DNA of 64,000 nucleotides from VXOI01 sp965261945 (GTDB lineage: Bacteria; Chloroflexota; Dehalococcoidia; Lucifugimonadales; UBA3495): NCBI GenBank assembly GCA_965261945.1, contig CBDHEF010000002.1:62001-126000 (forward strand), given 5' to 3'. A program made the position numbers and the translations under genes. Within the stretch, counting starts at the first letter, position 1. The number at the start of each line of letters is the position of its first letter. This document shows, piece after piece, positions 8,787 to 18,228 of this stretch. The notes beneath the pieces were generated by a model. That model was not told the origin of the DNA, made no database searches, and was given only the letters and a program-made list of their open reading frames with translations.

Positions 8787-10280
8787 TTACTGCGGGAAGT
8801 CCGGAGACCGTAGCAGCGTCTCAGCCACCAGCAGCGCGCTGCCCAGGAGCTCGGGCTGCACGAATTCCAGCCTGTCTTCCGGCGTGTGAATCCGGGAAAT
8901 GTCAGGGCCGTAAAGGACCAGGACCGGCACGCCCGCCTTCTCGAAGGGCTCGTGGTCGCTGGAAGCCCCCGGCGGCAGGGGCCGGGAGTCGGCTTCCAAG
9001 CCAAGTCCTTCAGCAACTTGCAGGGCCATGTCTTCGAGTTCCCGCTGGCCCGACACTGCCAGCAGCGGACCGCTCGCCACCACATCGAAGTTCAGCATGG
9101 CCACTATGCGCCCCAACTCGGCTTCGCTCAGCGATGCAACGTAGCGGCTGCTGCCGTACAGCCCTATTTCTTCAGACCCGAAGGCCATGAACCGGACGGA
9201 AAAGGGCAGGGTCTCCCCCGCGAATGCCTCGGCCAACGCGAGAAGGACAGCAATCCCGGAGGTGTTGTCGTTGGCCCCTGCTTCCGTCTGGGGAACGACG
9301 TCGTAGTGGCCGCCCACAATGACGAGTCCATCCCCTTCTCCTTCAAGCTCAGCGACCACGTTCCGGGACTCCATTTCCTGGGTCTCTATCATCACCGACA
9401 GGATTACTTCTCCGCTTTGCGACGCCGCGTGAAGCTGATCACCGATCTCTGCCTGAGGGAGGATCAGGGCGGGGATTTCGGACGGAGCTGCCAGTAGGGG
9501 TGTGTATTGCTCCATGCCTGATATGTTCCCGGAAATAACGGCGGCGATCGCTCCTGCCGCGCCGGCGCGGTTGGCCTTTTCCAGCAAGGCCCGCAGAGTC
9601 TGCGGGTCGTTCAAAGGGATGTCTCCGGGCTGTATCAGGGCGACTTTTCCGGCCAGGCCATCGGTCGGAAGATCCTCGCTGCGTCCCTGGCCCACGGGGA
9701 CCAGCGAGCCGGGCTGCTTTCCACCCTTGGGGGCGGTGCTCAATAGCAGTCCCGGAGACTGGGCTTCAATGGGCGACTCGACCATGATCTTTGCTGTTTC
9801 CCCGCCGGTTTGGAGGTAACGCTGGACATCAAAGCGTTCGAAGGTGAACGGCTGGATTTCGGCCGAATAGCCCATTGCATTCAGCCGCTCCTTGATATGC
9901 TCGGCGGCGCGGAGTTCCTCCTGTGTGCCTGCTTCCCTGTGCCCCAGTTCCTGCACCAACTCTTGCGCAAGGCCGGACACTCGCTTTGAAGCTGCCTCGT
10001 GTTCGTCGGAAACGAACGGACTGGCCGTGGGCGGCGGCGGCGCGAAAGTGGCCGTGGGAACCAACGGCGGGCTTGTGGGCGCCATCGTTGGCTCAACTGC
10101 GGGAGCCGGCGGCGTCGCCGTCGCCGTTGCGTCGGCAGTTGGCGGCGCCGTGGTGGGCGCTGCCGTTGGCGCGTCCGAAGTACAGGCAACGAGGACGATC
10201 AGAATGAGAGAAATCGTCAAAATGCTAAGCCAGCGACCGGTTTGGTGGAGCAATGGAGACATGGAGACACTTTCACTCAA
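8787..10280 (-). CDS. M28 family zinc aminopeptidase lipoprotein with PA domain
   Basis: 497 residues. A signal peptide ends in a lipobox (VLVAC, Cys33), then comes a Pro/Thr/Ala-rich linker to about residue 90, so the enzyme is tethered outside the membrane. A protease-associated insert spans roughly 200-310. The M28 zinc ligands are visible: GGHYDVVP (His, Asp), GANDNTSG, GSEEIGLYGS (catalytic Glu-Glu), NFDVVASG (Asp) and SSDHEPFEKAGVP (His). It should remove N-terminal residues from extracellular peptides. It converges on the DUF445 gene. M1 at 10280 gives a usable signal peptide; Met7 at 10262 is equally possible. Confidence 0.88.
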   Translation of the reverse strand: MSESVSMSPLLHQTGRWLSILTISLILIVLVACTSDAPTAAPTTAPPTADATATATPPAPAVEPTMAPTSPPLVPTATFAPPPPTASPFVSDEHEAASKRVSGLAQELVQELGHREAGTQEELRAAEHIKERLNAMGYSAEIQPFTFERFDVQRYLQTGGETAKIMVESPIEAQSPGLLLSTAPKGGKQPGSLVPVGQGRSEDLPTDGLAGKVALIQPGDIPLNDPQTLRALLEKANRAGAAGAIAAVISGNISGMEQYTPLLAAPSEIPALILPQAEIGDQLHAASQSGEVILSVMIETQEMESRNVVAELEGEGDGLVIVGGHYDVVPQTEAGANDNTSGIAVLLALAEAFAGETLPFSVRFMAFGSEEIGLYGSSRYVASLSEAELGRIVAMLNFDVVASGPLLAVSGQRELEDMALQVAEGLGLEADSRPLPPGASSDHEPFEKAGVPVLVLYGPDISRIHTPEDRLEFVQPELLGSALLVAETLLRSPDFPQ

Positions 10281-10323
10281 ATCAAATTGTGGCGAACCAG
10301 ATATTCATGGAACACCCCGCTAG

Positions 10324-10438
10324 TATTACAACGACGGTTCATAAAAAGGGCCTTGAGCACCTGTTCATCGCGACCTGTCCACGCGCTTGACAGCTTTGTT
10401 GCCCGGCCCTTCGCGAAGCGATTTCCGGCCCCAGAATC
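10324..10438. mobile_element. MITE family 1, partial copy (left half)
   Basis: After a CTAG at 10320-10323 the sequence begins TATTACAACGACGGTTC and matches, with small changes, the first ~115 bases of the complete copies at 16912-17055 and 25633-25776. The right inverted repeat is missing; the match ends where the ISAs1 remnant begins. Confidence 0.75.
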
Positions 10439-10449
10439 GAGAGGCGGCG

Positions 10450-10883
10450 CATCTGGACTGATGCGGCATTGGCCGGCTATATCCGGGATGAACTGGGCTT
10501 TCCCGGGGGCTAGGCAGGGGGTGATGTTGGAGAAGGAGAGGGTGGACATATCCACCGGGGAGGTGAGCCGGGAGCGCTGGCATCTGCTGACCAGCCTGAG
10601 TTCCCGGCGGTGCGCACCCAAAGAGCTGCTTCGAGTGATCCGCAACCACCGGAGCGTTGAGAACAGCCTGCATCACGTGAAGGGCCGCAGCTGGGACGAA
10701 GACGTCCACACGCTGCGCCGTCCGGGCCTGGGCGAGGCATACGCCAGCCTGGTCAACACAGCGCTCAACGCCCTGCGCCCGGCAGGATGGTTTCCCATCC
10801 GGATGCCCATGCCCCTGCGAGCCAGGACCTGCGCCTTCCGCCCGACCCAGACCATCGCCCGCCTCCGCGGCCAAATCTCCTGA
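10450..10883 (+). pseudogene. ISAs1-family transposase remnant (C-terminal part)
   Basis: The translated frame ERWHLLTSLSS, then IRNHRSVENSLHHVKGRSWDED and YASLVNTALNALR resembles the C-terminal end of ISAs1-family DDE transposases (the RHHWGIENSLHWVLD-type motif followed by the NLLR helix). The N-terminal two-thirds is absent and no terminal repeats were found, so this is a dead fragment lying against the MITE half-copy. From 10884 to 11140 I see no supported gene. Confidence 0.6.
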
Positions 10884-11140
10884 CTTTGCAATCGTCCTGA
10901 CCATCCCAGTTCACTGTGTCTCTTATTCTCCCTCTACCTCGAGGATGGAGTTGGGGTGAAACCCTGAGAAAACACCATGTTGCATCGCTGGCGGGGCGCC
11001 ACCACCCAAACTGCCAACAGGGGGATAGGGGGCAATTGAATGCGCTGCGCACAGCCCGCAACGACTTGACAGCCGCCACCGGGCGGGCCTACGATTTGGA
11101 TAGAGTACTGCCCTCGGATTAGGTCCGGCAGGCTCATCGT

Positions 11141-11216
11141 GGGGACATAGCTCAATTGGGAGAGCGCGGCGTTCGCAACGCCGAGGTTGGGGGTTCGATC
11201 CCCCCTGTCTCCACCA
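11141..11216 (+). tRNA. tRNA-Ala(CGC)
   Basis: A full cloverleaf: acceptor GGGGACA pairing TGTCTCC (one G-T), D-arm GCTC...GAGC, anticodon stem CGGCG/CGCCG with loop TTCGCAA (anticodon CGC), T-arm GGGGG TTCGATC CCCCC, discriminator A and an encoded CCA at 11214-11216. Confidence 0.95.
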
Positions 11217-11267
11217 CTTCCTGCTTAGCCTGACGGCAGACAGTACCTGCCCGTATAGAACCGTTTA

Positions 11268-11448
11268 GGGAGTGTCGTCAATTTAAGAATATCGGTCTCC
11301 AAGCGTCTGTTTCCGTCATAGCGCGTGTTTCCGTCATTCCCGCGAAAGCGGGAACCCAGAATCCGGTATCTGGCAAATACGCATTTGCTGCCAATAGCCT
11401 TTGGATTCCCGCGAAAGCGGGAATGACGGTGAATATGACGACACTCCC
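11268..11448. mobile_element. MITE family 2, copy A
   Basis: A 181-bp element with terminal inverted repeats GGGAGTGTCGTCA / TGACGACACTCCC flanked by TA dinucleotides (11266-67 and 11449-50). Inside are two copies of a palindrome of the form ATTCCCGCGAAAGCGGGAA. An almost identical copy lies at 56964-57144. There is no coding capacity. TA flanks suggest mobilisation by an IS630/mariner-type transposase (inference). Confidence 0.85.
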
Positions 11449-11450
11449 TA

Positions 11451-12131
11451 GAAAGGTTCTCCGCTTTTACCTCCAACAAACGCCTGCCTTCCAGAAAAGA
11501 GATGTGCTGATTGCCAGGGCAAGGGTTGCCATTTCCTGCCGTAGTTCATTCAGGCCGATGCGTCCCGGAGTGGCATCACCGGAGCAATAGACGGCAAGGT
11601 GAAGATTCCTGGCTTCAGAGCCGCATCCCATCCACCGACACAGTGGTCGCGTTGGGCGTTCAGCTAAAAATGCCGAGGGACTCTCAATTGCCGCCGCTGG
11701 TAGCGCGCCTGCCCGCGCCAAGATCTTGGGCGTAAGCGGGAGGTCAATGCGGTGCTACGGCTCACCTCTCCCCGGAACACCACGGTATCCGCGGCAACTC
11801 ATCGATATTCGCGGGCAGTCTTATTTCAATGCCCTCGACCCTGCCTCCGTCTACAACTACCTTGCCGGCTTGGCTGCTGTTGGAAGTGATGTTGCCGACG
11901 CCGTGGTACCAGCCCACGAACGCGCAATCGCCGCTACCGGCAAAAACAACCAAGGCGGTTGTTGCCCGACACCCATGTTGAGCACCACACGGGCTAACTC
12001 GGGTACGAGAATATCCTCGTGAGGGAATTTCTCACCGCCGGAACAGATAAGGTTCTCCTCGACTATTTCCAACTCAGTCGAAAGTCGAATCACTGGAGGC
12101 TCACCGGCAGCGAGGCCTCGAACATTCCGGG
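11451..12131. other. Non-coding or decayed stretch, no supported gene
   Basis: Open frames here are short, overlap on both strands and resemble nothing I recognise. The stretch lies between a MITE and an integrase remnant and is most likely decayed mobile DNA. Confidence 0.4.
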
Positions 12132-12390
12132 AAGGTCAATTTCGTGTTTTGCCATTCCGATGGCTCGCCACTGAACCCGGATTTGGCAACCAAGTGGTTT
12201 CGACGAGCGGCCGGTAACGGTGGTTTTAGACGGGTCAAACACACATACCTCATTGATACTGGCCAAGGGGAATCACCTAAAGATCGTCTCCGAGAGGCTG
12301 GGGCATAGCACAATAGGAATAAGCGGCGATTCGTATTCGCATGTGTTACCATCAATGCAGAAAGAAGCAATGAGCCGCCTTTGGGATTGA
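12132..12390 (+). pseudogene. Tyrosine recombinase (phage integrase) C-terminal remnant
   Basis: One frame reads VFCHSDGSPLNPDLATKWFRRA, the stretch preceding the catalytic core of phage-type integrases. After a frameshift near 12268 a second frame reads NHLKIVSERLGHSTIGISGD then YSHVLPSMQKEAMSRLWD and a stop at 12388. This contains the LGH..I box with its catalytic His and the YSHV box with the catalytic Tyr. The intervening HxLRH box is damaged (VKHTYLIDTG). The gene ends 72 bases before tRNA-Ser, a normal position for an integrase of a tRNA-targeting element. Confidence 0.8.
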
Positions 12391-12432
12391 ACGGCGAAGA
12401 GAAAATTGCCGAAGAATGGCAAATTAAGACTT

Positions 12433-12459
12433 GGGAGATGATAATCTCCTGGTTTTTTT
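12433..12459 (+). terminator. Rho-independent terminator candidate
   Basis: Hairpin GGAGAT-GATA-ATCTCC (12434-12449) followed by GG and seven Ts (12453-12459). It sits between the integrase remnant and tRNA-Ser and probably terminated the integrase transcript. Confidence 0.6.
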
Positions 12460-12462
12460 CTG

Positions 12463-12552
12463 GGAGGGATGGCCGAGTGGACGATGGCGGCGGTCTTGAA
12501 AACCGTTATGCAGGCGACTGCATCGTGGGTTCGAATCCCACTCCCTCCGCCA
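12463..12552 (+). tRNA. tRNA-Ser(UGA)
   Basis: Class II tRNA of 90 bases including CCA: acceptor GGAGGGA / TCCCTCC, anticodon loop CTTGAAAA with anticodon TGA, a long variable arm (TTATGCAGGCGACTGCATC), T-arm GTGGG TTCGAAT CCCAC, discriminator G and encoded CCA. Confidence 0.95.
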
Positions 12553-12590
12553 CCACAATGTTCCAGTACATCCCATATTGTATCGTTTAT

Positions 12591-13811
12591 TAGGGCCTGT
12601 GGACATTTAGATGTTCCAGCCCTTACAGAAGGATCATGAATCAGGACACCAAGGCCAAGGGTAGTTGAGTGTTGTACGCGGGGAACTTGTCGCTTTGCTT
12701 ACAGACCGGCTCTTTCGCAGTTCTCCTGGCGCTCCTGGTCTCGATGATCCAGGAGGCCAGCTTAACCATGGCGCAGTAGCTGTCCGCCAGCTTGTTATAC
12801 CTGGTGGCGACGGCTCGAAACTGCTTGATGTCGCAGAAGTGGTTCTCTACAAGGTGGCGGGTCCGGTAGCGGATAGGGTCGTACCAATGCTGGACCCGGC
12901 GGTTGACCCGCGGAGGAATGGTTGCGGCAATTCCACCCGAGGCGAGCGCGAGCCTGATGGGGTCGGAATCGTAGGCTTTGTCGGCGATGAGTTCGCCTGT
13001 GAGGACGCCGTCTAGGAGAGTGGGCAGTTCAGGCGCCTCGGCGGCGTTCCCCGGTCTTATCGTAAACCTGACAAGGCGTCCGGTCTTGTCAACCATGGCC
13101 ATAAGCTTGGTGGTAAGCCCGCCTCGACTGCGTCCGGTAGCTTGTCTATCAGCCAGACTCGTCGGGCGGGCAGCCGCTTTTTTGCGCCAGCGCCGTGCTG
13201 GTGGACCTTGGCAAATGTCCCGTCCACCATAACGGCCCTCAGGTCGAGGTCCTCCTCGTTCACGTCGAAGATTCGCTGGAAAACGCCGGACTGCGCCCAG
13301 CGCCGGAAGCGCCGGTGCACAGTGTTCCAGTTTCCGAACTCCCTGGGCAGGTCCCGCCAAGGCGCCCCGTCCGGGTTATCCAGATCATTCCCTCCAGCGA
13401 CATTCGGTTGTTGTTACCGCTACGGCCTGGTGTCCCTGGCCTGCCAGGTAAGGCAGGCTCGATAAGCCGCCACTGCTTATCGGTGAGAGTCAGTCTTGCC
13501 TCCAACCCAGTTCCTCCACACAACACGTCCTCGAGGTACTGCAAATTGCACTCTGCGTTTCGGGCTTTGCCAGTTGAATCCAAATCACTGTTGGAGACCC
13601 TGCTCTTCCCTGCGAGGCAGGCAAAAGTAGTGGTGAGCGGCTTCGACGATTCTTGGCTGGCATTCACGGAGGCTGGTTGGCGGCGTGTCGACTGCCAGAT
13701 ACACCTGAAGATGGAATATCCGGCCCGAAGGAGCACCAGAACGGAGTCGTTGTATCTATCTCGGGAAGTGGGGACTGATGCAGTCAGCCAATCAAATGTC
13801 CACACGCCCTA
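12591..13811. mobile_element. IS5-family insertion sequence (decayed)
   Basis: Ends are imperfect inverted repeats: TAGGGCCTGTGGACATTT at the left and AAATGTCCACACGCCCTA at the right. It carries a multiply frameshifted transposase gene on the minus strand. Confidence 0.75.
12641..13500 (-). pseudogene. IS5-family (IS427-like) transposase, frameshifted
   Basis: Three minus-strand frames together make one transposase. LTDKQWRLIEPALPG starts near 13488; HRRFRRWAQSGVFQRIF and DLRAVMVDGTFAKVHQHGAG carry the first DDE Asp in a second frame; RGGLTTKLMAMVDKTGRLV, ELIADKAYDSD (second Asp) and NRRVQHWYDPIRYRTRHLVE (Glu region) lie in a third. At least two frameshifts (about 13340 and 13170) inactivate it. 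Roughly 300 bases separate the gene start from the right inverted repeat, longer than usual. Confidence 0.85.
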
Positions 13812-13819
13812 GTTCTCGT

Positions 13820-14083
13820 TCAGGCACTCCTGGCGGAAGGGTCCGTTGAATTCCTCCGTTTGAGGCGTTGTCCGTAATCTTCCCGGGACAGCTGAAGTCC
13901 AGTTCGACTTAGTTCTTGGTAGTTGAGATAGACCGATCGGCCCGTCATTGGTATGTGAAACCGACAATAGGAGTCGGCTGCCTCTGACCTTGCCAGGGCT
14001 AGCAGTCGCTCATCAATCCTTGGAGGTACCGGACTCCCAAAGAAAAAACCCCCGCCATGACAGCAAGGGCTTGGCAACTGCAT
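13820..14083 (-). CDS. Hypothetical short ORF, doubtful
   Basis: 87 codons with a plausible composition in its central part (RIDERLLALARSEAADSYCR) but no recognised domain and no clear ribosome-binding site. It lies between an IS5 element and tRNA-Ala(GGC) and may be a decayed fragment. Confidence 0.25.
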   Translation of the reverse strand: MQLPSPCCHGGGFFFGSPVPPRIDERLLALARSEAADSYCRFHIPMTGRSVYLNYQELSRTGLQLSREDYGQRLKRRNSTDPSARSA

Positions 14084-14164
14084 CCTCCGGGTGAAGTGAG
14101 AGATGGCCGATTACACCGCTACCGGGAACCTAATCACAAAAGTTCTTGATTTTATCCAGTTAGG

Positions 14165-14237
14165 TGGAGCTGGAGGGGATCGAACCCTCTACCTCTTCAA
14201 TGCCATTGAAGCGCTCTCCCAAGTGAGCTACAGCCCC
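14165..14237 (-). tRNA. tRNA-Ala(GGC)
   Basis: On the minus strand: acceptor GGGGCTG / CAGCTCC, D-arm GCTC...GAGC, anticodon stem CTTCA/TGAAG with loop ATGGCAT (anticodon GGC), T-arm GAGGG TTCGATC CCCTC, discriminator A. The 3' CCA is not fully encoded (ACCT follows). Confidence 0.95.
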
Positions 14238-14289
14238 AGTGCCCAATAATATAACAAACGGCGCATTCCGCCCGCAAGCCCCAACGGGC

Positions 14290-15204
14290 CTATCGGCGAT
14301 GGAACTTCACCACGCGGCGGCTGCGGCCCCATTCGCCGGGCATCACAAAGTACAGGTCCTTGCTGGAGTCGGCCCACACTCCGTGGCAGGAGCGGTGCAA
14401 CTCCGAACCCCACTGGGTGATGATCTCGCCGTCCAGCGACAGCACGCTGAAAAGCCCGCCGTTGTGCTCCGGGATGTACACGGTGTCGTCGGAGTCTATG
14501 TAGAACAGGGCGGGGCCAATCAACTTGCTGGGCCAGGTGGTGATGTACTCGCCGTCCTGCGTGAACGCCTGGACCCGGTCATTCTCGCGGTCGGCCACCA
14601 GGACGCGGCCGTGGCGGTCGATCCAGACGCCGTGAGGCAGGCGGAACTCTCCGGGGCCATCGCCAGGTTCGCCCCAAGACATGATGAGCTGGCCGTCGGG
14701 GGTGAACTTGTGTACGCGGGCGTTGGCATAGCCGTCGGCGATGAAAATCTGTCCCTCGTCGTTGAGGGCGATTCCAGCAGGCATATTGAAGGGAGGGCCA
14801 CCGTGGGTCACCGACTGGAAGGTCGTGGAGCTGTAGTCATCGGGGGCGACACCTGTGTCGGAGCGTACGCCCTTTTGTCCGATGGTCATCAGGTGCTGGC
14901 CGTCGCCGGTGTACTTGTGGACCTCGTGGGTGTTGCGGTCCACCAGCCAGACGTTGTCGTCCTTGTCCAGCAGGATGGAGTGGGCAAAGTTGATCAGCCC
15001 CGCGCCCCAGGCTGAGATGAAGTTGCCGTCCTTATCAAAGATGCAGACCGGATGCTCCGGGTCGCGGTTGAAGGCGTATACCCGGTCCTGGGAATCGCCG
15101 TAGACTGCCGCCGTGGGCATTTCCCAACCTTCGGGCAGTTTGGCCCATTCCTCGTTCATTTCGTAGCTGTAGTCGCCGGAACCGACAATTCTGCTCGAGG
15201 TCAC
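14290..15204 (-). CDS. NHL-repeat six-bladed beta-propeller protein
   Basis: 304 residues made of repeated NHL-type blades: PTAAVYGDSQDRVYAFNRD, FAHSILLDKDDNVWLVDRNT, MPAGIALNDEGQIFIADGYAN, LPHGVWIDRHGRVLVADREN and a final CHGVWADSSKDLYFV. It resembles the peptidyl-alpha-hydroxyglycine alpha-amidating lyase-like / SMP-30-like propellers common in environmental Chloroflexota. No signal peptide is visible, so it is probably cytoplasmic. Function could be a lyase or lactonase, or a binding scaffold. GTG at 15204 is preceded by AGGAG with a 7-base gap. It stands alone between tRNA-Ala and IS1182. Confidence 0.8.
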   Translation of the reverse strand: MTSSRIVGSGDYSYEMNEEWAKLPEGWEMPTAAVYGDSQDRVYAFNRDPEHPVCIFDKDGNFISAWGAGLINFAHSILLDKDDNVWLVDRNTHEVHKYTGDGQHLMTIGQKGVRSDTGVAPDDYSSTTFQSVTHGGPPFNMPAGIALNDEGQIFIADGYANARVHKFTPDGQLIMSWGEPGDGPGEFRLPHGVWIDRHGRVLVADRENDRVQAFTQDGEYITTWPSKLIGPALFYIDSDDTVYIPEHNGGLFSVLSLDGEIITQWGSELHRSCHGVWADSSKDLYFVMPGEWGRSRRVVKFHRR

Positions 15205-15301
15205 GATTCGACTCCTGAGTGCGGATTAGGGGTTTGCGTCAATCATACAGGCAACCGCGGGTGTTCACCACCCGATGAGCCTGCGCATTGACTCCCCGGC
15301 G

Positions 15302-16833
15302 CTAGGAGCCTGTCTGAGGATTGACCAATTGGCGGTGTCGGTCAGCCGGGATTACCCTGCGGCAGCAGTTTTGGCGTGGTGCGGACGTGCACATGCGGAT
15401 TGTCGCTTGAAAATCCCACTGCCCATGGCCCGGCACGTCTCCCTGTTGTTTCCAGTGGCGGTTGTTCCCGGTGGCGCCTTTGCCCCTCACCCTGCCGGAC
15501 ATCCCGGCCCCGAAGCGGAACAGCTTCAGCAGGTTGTGGCCAGCGCAGATCAGCTGCCATTCCCGGTTCACCTTCGCCAGACCCCGCAGCAGGAACTGCC
15601 GGAAGCCCCGGCCCTGCTTGATCTGGCCGAATACCGGTTCCACCGTCTCCATTCGAAGGGCGTAGCGTTCCCTGCCCCGTTTCGTCCGCAGCTTGCGCCG
15701 CATCCGGTCCCTGGCGGATAGTCCCTTGGGTATGCGCCGCGGGGCGCCGGTGGCGGCACCCAGCCGTGGCGGGTTTTCTCCGGCGCGACGAACGGGTCCA
15801 CTCCCAGGGCGTAGAGTTCCTCCACCTCCTTGGCCGAGTAGTACCCGGCGGCCGAGTAGTACCCGGCGTCGGCGGATACCTCTTTCGGCGCCGCGCCCAC
15901 GTTCAGGATGGTCTCCTCAATCATGCTCACGGCCTGACCCTTGTCCGAGGGCTGATCGGTGGCACGGGCCGCCACGATCACCTGATGCTCGCTGTCCACC
16001 ACCGCCTGACAGTTGCAGGACTGCTGGAAGTCCCTCCCTCCCGGGCCGGGCATGATCCGGGAGTCCGGGCCGGTGAAGTTCCGCTGCGCCTTGTCATCAG
16101 GCGCCCCGGGGTGATTGCGGCCCTCGGACTCGGCCTGCTCCGCATCCGCCAGGGCCCGGCCTCCAGCGCCGCCTTGGCCTCCCTTATCCTCCGCAGCCGT
16201 CCCTCCCGGAAGGCCAGTTCCTCCGGCAACTCATCCCCACGCCTGTCCTTCCCGTACCTGCGGTCCTCGTTATCGTCCACCTCCTGCGCCTTGCGGAGCA
16301 ACTCGTCCACCTCGGCCTGCAACTGCGCTTCCTTCTCCTTCATCCTCCTTCATCCGCCCGTAGCTCATCGCCTTGTGCCTGGAGGCATTGGCCCGCGCCT
16401 TGGTCCCGTCCAGCGCCACGTGCCCCAGCTTCACCAGTCCTGCCTGCCGGCAAAGCTCCAGCACCTGCAGGAACAGGTTCGCCAACGCCTCCAAGTGGTC
16501 CTTTCGAAAGTCGGAGACGGTGCGGAAGTCGGGGGTGTTGTTGGCCGCCAGCACCCGGAAGGCGATGTCCTCGTGGAGCCGCTGCGCGATGCGTCGTGAG
16601 GATGCCACGCCGTAGCCGTAGCCGTAGAGCAGCGCCTTCACCATCATCCTGGGATGGCAGGGCGGGCCGCCCCGCCTTTCCCCTTCGTAGCGGGCGGTGA
16701 TGGCCGAGAGGTCCAACTGGTCCACGACGTCAGAGATGAAGTAGGCCAGATGGCCCGGCGGCAGCCATTCCTGTAGGGCCGCAGACAGCAGCAACTGCTG
16801 GTCCGGATCGTAGGGAAGGCAGGTCTTGCTCAT
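15302..16833 (-). pseudogene. IS1182-family transposase, frameshifted
   Basis: The N-terminal frame from 16833 (SKTCLPYDPDQQLLLSAALQ, then HPRMMVKALLYGYGYG, SDFRKDHLEALANLF and VALDGTKARANAS with the first Asp) is typical of IS1182. A second frame continues with a coiled KEKEAQLQAEVDELLRKAQE. A third holds CQAVVDSEHQVIVAARATDQ and a duplicated AGYYSA element in EVSADAGYYSAAGYYSA; a fourth gives METVEPVFGQIKQGRGFRQF with the Glu region. At least three frame changes and a 12-bp tandem duplication show it is dead. Confidence 0.85.
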
Positions 16834-16907
16834 TGCCGCTCCGCTCGTCTGATGCTCACCCCATCAGACCCTCAATGGCTCACCAACCCTGTTTCTCGGA
16901 CAGACTC
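15306..16907. mobile_element. IS1182-family insertion sequence flanked by CTAG
   Basis: Inverted ends GAGCCTGTCTGAG (left) and CTCGGACAGACTC (right) are flanked on both sides by CTAG (15302-15305 and 16908-16911), which looks like a 4-bp target duplication. The right CTAG is shared with the adjoining MITE. Confidence 0.8.
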
Positions 16908-16911
16908 CTAG

Positions 16912-17055
16912 TATTACAACGACGGTTCGTAACAAAGGGCCTTGAACACCTCTTCATGACGACCTGACCGCGCGTTTGACAGCTTTGTGGTCTTGCCTTC
17001 CGCGAAGCAATTTCCGGCCCCAGAATGACCAAATTGAGGAACCGTCGTTGTAATA
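16912..17055. mobile_element. MITE family 1, complete copy
   Basis: A 144-bp element with perfect 17-bp inverted ends TATTACAACGACGGTTC / GAACCGTCGTTGTAATA, flanked by CTAG at 16908-16911 and 17056-17059. The same outer 12 bases end the IS701-like element at 23358-24818. It is non-coding. Confidence 0.9.
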
Positions 17056-17059
17056 CTAG

Positions 17060-18225
17060 TGTGGTGTAACTGATGTTAGTAGTTATAGTGTTCGCAATGA
17101 GGTATCCTTTCAATCACCGACTCAGGAGAGGGATGATCATGGTGATGGGAAGGCCAATGCCGCCGCTGATATTGGACGACACCGAAAGGGAAACGCTGGA
17201 ACGGTGGGTTCGTCGCCCCAAGACGGCCCAGGGCCTGGCGCTGCGGTCCAGAATCATTCTGGCCTGCGCCGATGGTCGCAGCAACATCGCAGTGGCTGCC
17301 GACTTGGAGGTGTCCGACGAAACCGTGGGGAAGTGGCGTTCCCGGTTCTTGGAACGGCGATTGGACGGCCTGTCGGACGAGCCCCGAAGCGGCCGGCCGC
17401 GAGCGGTTACTGATGAGGACGTGGAACGGGTGATTACGCTGACGCTGGAGTCCACACCCAAGGACGCCACCCACTGGAGTACCCGGTCCATGGCCCGGAG
17501 TTCCGGTCTGAGCCACACCACGGTCAGCCGCATCTGGCGCGCCTTCGCACTGCAACCCCACCGCACCGAAACCTTCAAGCTGTCGGCGGACCCCTTCTTC
17601 ATCGAAAAGGTGCGGGACATTGTGGGACTCCACCTTGATCCGCCGGACCGGGCGTTGGTCTTGTGCGTGGACGAGAAGTCCCAGATTCAGGCCCTGGACC
17701 GCACCAGGCCGCTGTTGCCCCTGCGCCCAGGCCAGGTGGAGCGGCGCACCCATGATTACGTGCGCCACGGCACCACGTCCCTCTTCGCCGCTTTGGACGC
17801 CAGGACCGGCCAGGTGATTGGCCAGTGCCACCGCCGCCACCGGGCCGTGGAGTTTCGCAAGTTTCTCGATGCCATCGAGTCCGAGGTGCCCGCCGGGTTG
17901 GACGTGCACCTGATTGCCGACAACTACGCCACCCACAAGACGGCGCTGATCTGGAACTTTCTTCGCCAAGCGGCCCCGCTTCCACATTCATTTCACGCCC
18001 ACCAGCGCCTCCTGGCTTAACCTGGTGGAGCGCTGGTTTGGACTGCTCACCGAAAAGCAGTTGCGCCGGGGCGTGCATCAGAGCAGCGCCGAACTGGAGG
18101 CAGCCATCTGCCACTACCTGGAGGTCACCAACGAGGACCCCAAGCCCTTTGTCTGGACCAAGACCGCTGAGCAAATCCTGGCCAGCGTGGCCCGCTTTTG
18201 CCGACGCACTTTAGATACAGGACAC
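17060..18225. mobile_element. IS630-family insertion sequence
   Basis: Imperfect inverted ends (GTGTGGTGTAA reading in, and GTGTCCTGTAT from the other side) are each preceded by TA. Here the TA is the centre of CTAG (17056-17059, 18225-18228). The left CTAG is shared with the MITE; the right end lies inside the sacsin-like ATPase gene. Confidence 0.8.
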
Positions 18226-18228
18226 TAG
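17133..18228 (+). pseudogene. IS630-family transposase, one frameshift
   Basis: N-terminal helix-turn-helix region (SNIAVAADLEVSDETVGKWR) and winged part with HTTVSRIWRAFALQPHR are followed by the DDE core: LVLCVDEKSQIQALDRTRP (first Asp), DVHLIADNYATHK (second Asp). The third motif TSASWLNLVERWFGLLT (Glu) lies in the +1 frame after a shift near 17960. The shift goes +1 (or -2) rather than the -1 known for some IS630 elements, so I read it as inactivating. ATG at 17133 is favoured by AGGAGAGGG just upstream. Confidence 0.85.

Noticed and set aside
9999..10883. 294-codon continuous frame from inside the peptidase gene to the ISAs1 remnant
   Set aside because: The first half is antisense to the M28 peptidase; only the part after about 10450 resembles a transposase.
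17073..18228. Programmed frameshift in the IS630 transposase
   Set aside because: The change is +1/-2 and there is no conserved slippery heptamer; a disabling indel is simpler.
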